Positions 1 to 4,927 of a DNA stretch of 8,315 bases are shown piece by piece. Position 1 is the first letter of the stretch; every line of letters starts with the position of its first letter. Under the pieces are notes generated by a model. That model ran no database searches. It worked only from the letters and a program-made list of their open reading frames with translations, and was not told where the DNA came from. Source of the DNA: Rhodospirillaceae bacterium. Lineage in GTDB: Bacteria > Pseudomonadota > Alphaproteobacteria > Rhodospirillales > Magnetovibrionaceae. Where the stretch lies: assembly GCA_002732845.1 (NCBI GenBank), contig NVSZ01000044.1, forward strand, positions 1 to 8,315, in the 5' to 3' direction. The translations under genes and the position numbers were made by a program.

Positions 1-727
1 TTGCCGCATTTGTGTCATCACCTAACAGTTCAGCGAGTAAGTTTAGGCTAGATTGTGTTTCTATTGTCGTTTTGGCGTTCCAGACTTCACCCCGTTTACA
101 TTCCTCAACATATTTGTCGATCAGAGTATTTATAGAAATGAAATCGAGATCGTTCTCGATGGCCTGAACAATTGTTTTTTGCTCATTACTGAAATCGTAA
201 CCCTGCGAGGATTGATAATAATTAAAAAGCTCTTTCAGAGCCGCCTTGTGTGCTGTGAGAAGCTCGGTCTTGAGGGTTTCATAGGCCGATGTGCCGGGGG
301 CAAAAGAAAGCCCCTCCTGAGCGATAAAATGATCAGCTTTTGTCAGGCCATCTTTATCTGGAAGGTAGTAAAGGTCAGGTTCTGTTAAAGATTGAGCTTC
401 ACCTTCAAATTCTTCAAGGCTCACGGTAGCAAGCCGCCCCGTTCGCTCTATGTCACGTTTTCGCGCATTCAATAACTTTGTGAAATGCTTTTTAAGATAC
501 TGCCTAATTTCGTCATACTGCATGCCGTGGCCTAATGCTTGATTGGTCAATTGCTCTCCTGCGTATGAGAGCATACGCGCCAATTGCATAGCAACATACT
601 TATCACTGGTGTGCAGTGAAGCTTTTATATGTGTGCGCTTATTTAAGGGATGAATGTCTTGCGATACAGGCCAACGGAAATAATAGATATTTTGCTTAGA
701 TTGGCTCAAATACGTTGGAATACGCAT
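1..727 (-). CDS. Tyrosine recombinase/phage-type integrase, N-terminal part (cut by window edge)
   Basis: This would catalyse site-specific integration and excision of the element at the adjacent tRNA-Leu. Reading the minus strand from ATG at 727 gives 242 residues with no stop up to base 2. The N-terminus (MRIPTYLSQSK, then YYFRWP at 15-20) matches the short N-terminal domain (DUF6538-like) common in integrases of proteobacterial islands. Residues about 197-240, with the stretch SINTLIDKYVEECKRG followed by W216 and KTT, look like the start of the SAM-like core-binding domain. The catalytic domain (R, HxxR, Y) lies outside the window, so activity cannot be judged. The start has AGGGA at 742-738, ten bases upstream. 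In-frame ATGs at 766 and 778 would add 13 or 17 residues that do not fit the family's usual N-terminus. Relatives usually run to 400 residues or more, so about half is missing here. Confidence 0.85.
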   Translation of the reverse strand, partial: MRIPTYLSQSKQNIYYFRWPVSQDIHPLNKRTHIKASLHTSDKYVAMQLARMLSYAGEQLTNQALGHGMQYDEIRQYLKKHFTKLLNARKRDIERTGRLATVSLEEFEGEAQSLTEPDLYYLPDKDGLTKADHFIAQEGLSFAPGTSAYETLKTELLTAHKAALKELFNYYQSSQGYDFSNEQKTIVQAIENDLDFISINTLIDKYVEECKRGEVWNAKTTIETQSSLNLLAELLGDDTNAA

Positions 728-767
728 GTTGTGTGTGTCCCTTGATATGGTCCACTCACAAAACATG

Positions 768-778
768 ATGCTAAGCAT
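768..778. repeat. Short perfect palindrome between tRNA and integrase
   Basis: ATGCT-A-AGCAT is a perfect 5-base inverted repeat in the 67-base gap between the tRNA 3' end and the integrase start. It could be an operator or an accessory protein site for the recombination system, but its length also allows chance. No function is claimed. Confidence 0.3.
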
Positions 779-794
779 TTGATTTATAAGAAAA

Positions 795-881
795 TGGTGC
801 CCCCAGTCGGAATCGAACCGACACTCCCTTGCGAGAACGGGATTTTGAATCCCGCGCGTCTACCAGTTCCGCCACAGGGGC
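795..881 (-). tRNA. tRNA-Leu (anticodon CAA)
   Basis: The minus strand folds as a class II tRNA of 87 bases with an encoded CCA end (797-795). The acceptor arms are GCCCCTG (881-875) and TGGGGGC, with discriminator A at 798. The anticodon stem CGGGA/TCCCG (854-850 and 842-838) closes the loop TTCAAAA, placing anticodon CAA at 847-845, which reads UUG leucine codons. The T-arm is GTCGG-TTCGATT-CCGAC, and the extended variable arm expected of tRNA-Leu is present. The last two acceptor pairs (6-67 and 7-66) are U-G and G-U wobbles. An integrase gene begins just beyond the 3' end, so this gene probably serves as the attachment site while remaining intact. Confidence 0.97.
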
Positions 882-900
882 AACGGTGGTATGCGGCGCC

Positions 901-928
901 ATAATACTCACCAATTTAGATTGGTCAA
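901..928 (-). promoter_or_regulatory. Sigma70-like promoter of tRNA-Leu
   Basis: On the minus strand, TTGACC (928-923) and TATTAT (906-901) are separated by 16 bases, each matching five of six consensus positions. Initiation would fall near 894, about a dozen bases before the tRNA 5' end. The bases after the -10 are very GC-rich (GGCGCCGC), like the discriminators of stringently controlled stable-RNA promoters; such control here is inference. Confidence 0.7.
910..925. repeat. Inverted repeat inside the tRNA promoter spacer
   Basis: ACCAAT-TTAG-ATTGGT has perfect 6-base arms around a 4-base centre. It occupies nearly all of the spacer between the -35 and -10 elements of the tRNA-Leu promoter and overlaps the inner edge of the -35. 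It could bind a regulator or be fortuitous. Confidence 0.35.
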
Positions 929-968
929 CACATACTCGAAAAAAAATTTAACATCGCAAAAGCGGTCA

Positions 969-997
969 TTGATGAACGGCTTATAGACTGCTATGAC
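969..997 (+). promoter_or_regulatory. Candidate promoter for the dedA-like/dsbB/coq7 operon
   Basis: TTGATG (969-974) and TATGAC (992-997) are 17 bases apart, each matching four of six sigma70 consensus positions, about 40 bases before the first start codon. A GGTCAT/ATGACC inverted repeat (964-969 and 993-998) overlaps both elements. It is the only reasonable promoter I see in 882-1036, but it is weak. Confidence 0.4.
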
Positions 998-1036
998 CAC
1001 GGGCAACTGATTGCTTTTAATCCGGGGAGAAACCGC

Positions 1037-1618
1037 GTGCTGCGTCGCTTATACGATTGGACCATGGACTTTGCCGCAAACCGCAATGCTTTGTGGGCGC
1101 TGTTCATTATTTCGTTTATTGAAAGCTCAATTTTTCCGATTCCCCCCGACATCTTGATCATCCCCATGGTTTTGGCGTCGCGTGAAAAGGCGTGGAAAAT
1201 TGCCGGAGTCTGCACCGTTGCTTCCGTTTTGGGCGGCATTGGCGGATACGGTATTGGTTATTTCTTGTTTGACAGCGTCGGCCAGCCGATTTTGGAAATG
1301 TACGGAAAGCTTGAAAAATTCAATGAATTCCAAGGCATGTACAACGAATATGGCGCATGGATCGTCGCCATGGCGGGCGTTACACCGTTCCCGTTCAAAG
1401 TCATCACCATCGCCAGCGGCGTCACCGCCTTGGATATGCCGACCTTTGTGATTTCGTCTATTTTATCACGCGGCGCTCGGTTCTTCTTGGTCGCCGGGTT
1501 GTTGTGGTACTTTGGCGACCCCATCCGGGACTTTATTGAAAAATATCTGGGCTGGTTGGTGACCATTGGCTTTATCGTGCTGGTGGGCAGCTTCGTCGCC
1601 CTTAAATATTTGCTGTAA
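1037..1618 (+). CDS. DedA/VTT-family inner-membrane protein (YqaA-like)
   Basis: A polytopic inner-membrane protein of the SNARE-associated/VTT (DedA) superfamily. Some relatives flip or transport lipid carriers, and others are linked to membrane-potential and envelope homeostasis; the substrate of this YqaA-like branch is not settled. Visible features are hydrophobic segments near 17-47, 55-80, 106-130, 136-160 and 170-193. The family acid and proline motif is at 29-37 (E29, then FPIPP), a second motif GVTPFPFK at 114-121, and an arginine-rich SRGARFF at 144-150. The start is GTG at 1037, set by GGGGAGA at 1024-1030 with six bases of spacing. The length of 193 residues is normal for this branch. 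dsbB starts 15 bases after the stop, so the two are probably co-transcribed. Family assignment is firm; physiological role is open. Confidence 0.88.
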   Translation: MLRRLYDWTMDFAANRNALWALFIISFIESSIFPIPPDILIIPMVLASREKAWKIAGVCTVASVLGGIGGYGIGYFLFDSVGQPILEMYGKLEKFNEFQGMYNEYGAWIVAMAGVTPFPFKVITIASGVTALDMPTFVISSILSRGARFFLVAGLLWYFGDPIRDFIEKYLGWLVTIGFIVLVGSFVALKYLL

Positions 1619-1633
1619 CGGAAAACAATAACC

Positions 1634-2116
1634 ATGGAAAACGCACGCCTCTATTCAAAGCTGTTGGCGCTGGTTGGCTCCGGCGCGTTGATCATGGCCT
1701 ATATCGCCCAATTTGGCTTTGGCTTGGAACCGTGCATTTTGTGCCTATACCAACGCATTCCTTACGCCTTGGTCGCCATTTTGGGCTTTATCGGCCTGAA
1801 AAAGCCACACGTGATCAAGCCCGTTTTGGTTTTGGCCGCGTTGACTTTTTTCACAGGTGCCTCCATTGCCGCCTATCACTTTGGCGTTGAACAACACTGG
1901 TGGGCTTCGGCCACGGGCTGTTCCGGCGATGCATCGACGTCTTTTCAGGCCCAAGATTTGATGCAAATGATGCAGCAAAAACAGGCCAAGCCGTGTGACG
2001 CCGTGGACTGGACTTTATTTGGTATTTCCATGGCGGGCTGGAATGTCCTATTCTCTTTGTTCTGCACACACGCGGCGATTTACGCCCGCATGAGCATCGG
2101 CAAAGCAAACGTTTAA
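1634..2116 (+). CDS. dsbB: Disulfide bond formation protein DsbB
   Basis: An inner-membrane oxidoreductase that reoxidises periplasmic DsbA and passes the electrons to ubiquinone. The 160-residue product has the four-helix DsbB layout. The first periplasmic loop carries the redox pair C34-IL-C37 in EPCILCLYQR, with R41 at the position of the quinone-interacting arginine of E. coli DsbB. The second loop holds the other pair, C96 (ATGCSG) and C121 (KPCDAVDW). YHFGVEQHWW at 81-90 is a typical family stretch. All four catalytic cysteines are present, so an active enzyme is expected. The Shine-Dalgarno sequence is weak (only GGA near 1620), 15 bases after the upstream stop, so translation may be partly coupled. 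The product of the next gene helps make the quinone DsbB uses. No dsbA is in the window. Confidence 0.95.
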   Translation: MENARLYSKLLALVGSGALIMAYIAQFGFGLEPCILCLYQRIPYALVAILGFIGLKKPHVIKPVLVLAALTFFTGASIAAYHFGVEQHWWASATGCSGDASTSFQAQDLMQMMQQKQAKPCDAVDWTLFGISMAGWNVLFSLFCTHAAIYARMSIGKANV

Positions 2117-2128
2117 GGGAGCATTGAT

Positions 2129-2704
2129 GTGTCTGCCAAAACCACAACTCCAACAACAACACCCGTTGGCGGTCGCATGCCCGGCGACCCGACCAAAGAC
2201 GAACTGATCAAAAACATCATCCGCGTCGATCAAGCCGGCGAATACGGAGCCGTGCGCATCTATGCCGGACAGTTGGCGGTGTTGGGTAAAGGTCCCAAGG
2301 GCGACATGATCCGCCACATGAAAGAACAAGAAGACGTGCATCTGGCCACCTTCACCAAAATGGCGTCTGAACGCCGGGTGAGGCCGACAATCCTGACACC
2401 GTTCTGGCACGTTGCCGGATTTGCCTTGGGCGCAGGAACCGCATTGCTCGGCGAAAAAGCCGCCATGGCGTGCACCGTCGCCGTCGAAGAAACCATCGAC
2501 GAACACTACCAAGCACAAATCAAAAAATTAGGCGACGACGAGGCCGAACTCAGAGACACCTGCATAAAATTTCGCGAAGAAGAGCTAGAACACCGAGCCA
2601 TCGGCCTCAAAAACGGAGCCGAACAAGCCCTAGGCTATCCGCTGCTCAGCCGAGCCATCAAGTTCGGAACGTCGATGGCTATTCGCTTGTCTGAGAAGAT
2701 TTAG
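2129..2704 (+). CDS. coq7: COQ7-type demethoxyubiquinone hydroxylase
   Basis: A membrane-associated di-iron monooxygenase that hydroxylates demethoxyubiquinol, a late O2-dependent step of ubiquinone synthesis. The six expected iron ligands can be placed in 191 residues: E38 (QAGEYGA), E68 and H71 (EQEDVH), E120 or E121 (VEETIDEH), and E152 and H155 (EELEH). A hydrophobic stretch near 93-117 fits the membrane-facing helix. The N-terminus has a Thr/Pro-rich extension of about 15 residues before the conserved domain. The start is GTG at 2129. AAGGGAG at 2115-2121 overlaps the dsbB stop, with seven bases of spacing, so coupled translation with dsbB is likely. Many alphaproteobacteria use COQ7 where E. 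coli uses UbiF. No convincing terminator follows; 2705-2859 shows no other gene. Confidence 0.95.
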   Translation: MSAKTTTPTTTPVGGRMPGDPTKDELIKNIIRVDQAGEYGAVRIYAGQLAVLGKGPKGDMIRHMKEQEDVHLATFTKMASERRVRPTILTPFWHVAGFALGAGTALLGEKAAMACTVAVEETIDEHYQAQIKKLGDDEAELRDTCIKFREEELEHRAIGLKNGAEQALGYPLLSRAIKFGTSMAIRLSEKI

Positions 2705-2859
2705 GACGAGTTCCGCCAAGACACACATCGTCATAGCAGGACTAAACCCGGCTATCCACGCCGAGACTCGAATGAGGATAAGTTGGAAAGCACGTCAAAA
2801 TGAGATACCTAGATTTTATGATATCGGGCGAGGGAATCAGATGGTTAAAAGGTGTGAAA

Positions 2860-4101
2860 ATGGAGTTTGCCTATAAAGGTTTTATTGTACTTCTTTTGCT
2901 TGTGACGCCAATTCGATTTTCAGTCGCAGCACCGAAGGAACCTGTGGTTATGCATGCACTGATGCTTTCTGCAGAACACCGAACAACCTTTTCTCAAATA
3001 GTCCAGCGATTCAACGAGGCAAATGACAATATAGAATTAAGTTATGAGCTATTTGTAAATGAAGATTACCACACCAAACGGGATACGTGCTTAAAAGATC
3101 AAAATTGCCCCGTAGACATTTTTTTAGGGTTTGCTGGTTATGGATTTGAGCAACGCGTTTCACAAGGTCAAGTTGAGCCACTAGAAGACCTGTGGAAACA
3201 AGAAAAGTTTGATGATTATTTTTTACATTTAAAAACATCGGTAACGATACAAAACAAGCAATATGGAACACCCCTTACTTATTATCCTTGGGGATTTTTT
3301 TATAAAAAATCATTATTCAAAAAATTCAATTTAACGCCGCCTGAAACATGGCAAGATTTTTTAAAAATTTGCGAGGTTTTTAAAGAAGCAAATATTGCAC
3401 CCATGGTCATGGCAACAAAGACGCCTTTCCCTGCGGCAAGCTGGTTTTCCTATCTTAACCTTCGTTTGCATGGTTTAGAGTTCCATACACAACTTACGGC
3501 CGGAAACATTCCCTTCACTGATCAAAGAGTAAGAACAACACTTGAACACTTAAAGGACTTGATTGAAAAAGGTTACTTTTTAAAAGGCCATGAAAATTTA
3601 TCTTATATAAAAGCGTTGCCTTATCTCTATCGAAATAAGGGGGGAATGTATCTGATAGGTAGTTTTGTACTGAGCAAAATCCCGAACAACCAAAAACCTG
3701 ATATTGGATTTTTCAAATTCCCCCAATTGGATACTTCACTTCCATTTTACGAGGAAGCTCCCCTTGATATCTTGTTTATTCCGAGCCAATCCAAACATAA
3801 ATCTGCAGCTAAAAAGGTCCTTTCTTTCTTTGCTCAACCAAACATATTAGATCTTTTCAATCGGGTTTCAGGGTCATTATCACCCAATGCCATGTCGCAG
3901 GAAGTTGACGATAAGCTGCTTTTAGCCGCCTCACGACATTTAAAATCAAGTGCTGGGTTTTCTTACTTTTTTAATCGAAACAGCCCCCCCGAAACCGGAC
4001 GGGCGGGGACCAAGCTTTTGGGGGCGTTTTTTTCCAATCCTGAGGATATAGATTATTACATCCAAGAATTTGAAAAACTTAGAGCTACGATCAAAAAGTG
4101 A
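2860..4101 (+). CDS. Orphan ABC-type periplasmic solute-binding protein (family 1)
   Basis: Probably a periplasmic receptor for a sugar-like or similar small solute; the ligand cannot be read from sequence. From ATG at 2860 the product is 413 residues. The N-terminus is a signal peptide: Lys at 6, hydrophobic FIVLLLLV at 8-15, and likely cleavage near SVAA at 21-24. Family-1 hallmarks follow: VDIFLGFAGYGF (about 85-96), YGTPLTYYPWGFFYKK (135-150), PPETWQDF (160-167), WFSYLNLRL (195-203) and GGMYLIGSF (261-269). ATG at 2860 is preferred because AAAAGG (2847-2852) lies seven bases upstream and the signal peptide then begins properly. ATG at 2800 would add 20 residues. No permease, ATPase or sensor gene is adjacent. 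GC content is clearly lower than in neighbours, suggesting horizontal acquisition. The gene converges on trmJ with a 16-base gap. Confidence 0.85.
   Translation: MEFAYKGFIVLLLLVTPIRFSVAAPKEPVVMHALMLSAEHRTTFSQIVQRFNEANDNIELSYELFVNEDYHTKRDTCLKDQNCPVDIFLGFAGYGFEQRVSQGQVEPLEDLWKQEKFDDYFLHLKTSVTIQNKQYGTPLTYYPWGFFYKKSLFKKFNLTPPETWQDFLKICEVFKEANIAPMVMATKTPFPAASWFSYLNLRLHGLEFHTQLTAGNIPFTDQRVRTTLEHLKDLIEKGYFLKGHENLSYIKALPYLYRNKGGMYLIGSFVLSKIPNNQKPDIGFFKFPQLDTSLPFYEEAPLDILFIPSQSKHKSAAKKVLSFFAQPNILDLFNRVSGSLSPNAMSQEVDDKLLLAASRHLKSSAGFSYFFNRNSPPETGRAGTKLLGAFFSNPEDIDYYIQEFEKLRATIKK
3983..4033 (+). terminator. Terminator-like hairpin plus T-run inside the solute-binding protein gene
   Basis: GCCCCC (3983-3988) can pair with GGGGGC (4020-4025), followed by G and seven Ts (4027-4033), the outline of an intrinsic terminator. 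The loop of 31 bases is long, and a competing pairing exists between the seven Cs (3984-3990) and GGGCGGGG (4001-4008). It lies in codons for a conserved C-terminal region, about 70 bases before the stop, so it may be fortuitous. If real it would shorten some transcripts. Confidence 0.25.
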
Positions 4102-4117
4102 GCTAAAACTTACGTCT

Positions 4118-4915
4118 CTAACTCCGCCGCCCCTTAACCAACCCAGAAACCACCCCGCGAAAGGTCCTGACTTCTTGTTCGGTCATGCGCGCACGGTTGA
4201 ATATGTTCCGCAAGTTTCGGACCATGTTGGGGCGTTTTCCGGCGTAGCCTAGGAAGCCGCAGTCGTCGAGTTCTCTTTCTAGATGTTCGAACAGGCCCAG
4301 CACTTCGGCTTTGGTGGCGCGCCGGGTGTCTATGCGGACTTCGTCGACGGTGGCCGGGCGGTCGATGGTGTCTTGGTACCATTCATAACCCAACAGCAAA
4401 ACGGCCTGAGCCAAATTTAGAGAACTGAACGCCGGGTTCATCGGCACGTTGAGGATGCTGTCGGCCAGCGCCACATCGTCGTTGTGCAGGCCTACGGATT
4501 CTCGACCAAACAACACGCCGCATTTGGTGCCTTGGTTAATTAAGGTGTGCATTTCGGCGGCGGCTCCGCGTGGCGTGACCACGTCTTTGGTCATGTCGCG
4601 GGCGCGCGCGGTGGTGGCGTAGATATGGGTCAGATCGGCGATGGCTTCGGATGTGGTGTCAAATATTTTTGCGTTTTCCAAAACAACAATTGCACCCGAG
4701 GCGGTTTTTACGGCGCGCGGATTGGGCCAGACATCACGGGGTGCAACAATCCGCAAATCGGTGAGCGCATTGTTCAACATGGCGCGCGCCACCATGCCGA
4801 TGTTTTCCCCCATTTGCGGCTCAACCAAAATGATCGCCGGGCAATCAATCACCGCATCGGTGGCTTTGGATTTTGCGGGACGGCGAAATTTTGTGGAGGT
4901 TCTATTTTCAGACAT
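4118..4915 (-). CDS. trmJ: tRNA (cytidine/uridine-32-2'-O)-methyltransferase TrmJ (SpoU class)
   Basis: A SAM-dependent, trefoil-knot methyltransferase expected to 2'-O-methylate residue 32 in the anticodon loop of certain tRNAs. The three SPOUT motifs are intact: motif 1 PQMGENIGMVARAM (33-46, R45 catalytic position), motif 2 GVLFGRESVGL (133-143) and motif 3 NPAFSSLNLAQAV (160-172). The C-terminal helical part has R/K-rich stretches such as KRPNMVRNLRNIF (227-239), typical of TrmJ. The 265 residues include about 20 basic N-terminal residues before the conserved core. The start is ATG at 4915, with AAGAG (4927-4923) seven bases upstream; a TTG two codons earlier is less likely. The gene starts 12 bases after the cimA stop, so it is very probably co-transcribed. 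Another SpoU-class enzyme is possible, but motif 3 favours TrmJ. Confidence 0.88.
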   Translation of the reverse strand: MSENRTSTKFRRPAKSKATDAVIDCPAIILVEPQMGENIGMVARAMLNNALTDLRIVAPRDVWPNPRAVKTASGAIVVLENAKIFDTTSEAIADLTHIYATTARARDMTKDVVTPRGAAAEMHTLINQGTKCGVLFGRESVGLHNDDVALADSILNVPMNPAFSSLNLAQAVLLLGYEWYQDTIDRPATVDEVRIDTRRATKAEVLGLFEHLERELDDCGFLGYAGKRPNMVRNLRNIFNRARMTEQEVRTFRGVVSGLVKGRRS

Positions 4916-4927
4916 ATGCAAACTCTT

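Larger units (their letters stand above)
1..795. mobile_element. Right end of a tRNA-Leu-integrated element (partial)
   Basis: A tyrosine recombinase gene lies directly beside the 3' end of a tRNA gene, the classic arrangement at one end of an integrative island, ICE or prophage. The junction should fall in or at the tRNA 3' end (around 795-820), with the element extending left beyond base 1. The integrase region is more AT-rich by eye than the dedA-dsbB-coq7 block to the right. The second attachment site and all cargo are outside the window, so the direct repeat that would prove the boundary cannot be seen. The boundary is an inference from gene layout. Confidence 0.65.

Noticed and set aside
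53..388. 111-codon plus-strand open frame at the left edge
   Set aside because: It is antisense to the integrase, whose minus-strand frame is open for 242 codons and matches a known family; no ribosome site precedes the plus frame.
2705..2859. Hidden small gene, RNA or terminator downstream of coq7
   Set aside because: No frame with a credible ribosome site other than the extended start of the next gene, and no strong hairpin with T-run; only weak promoter-like hexamers near 2783-2811.
4102..4117. Terminator between the convergent solute-binding gene and trmJ
   Set aside because: The 16-base gap has no stem or T-run. A GC-rich structure exists only further upstream inside the coding region.
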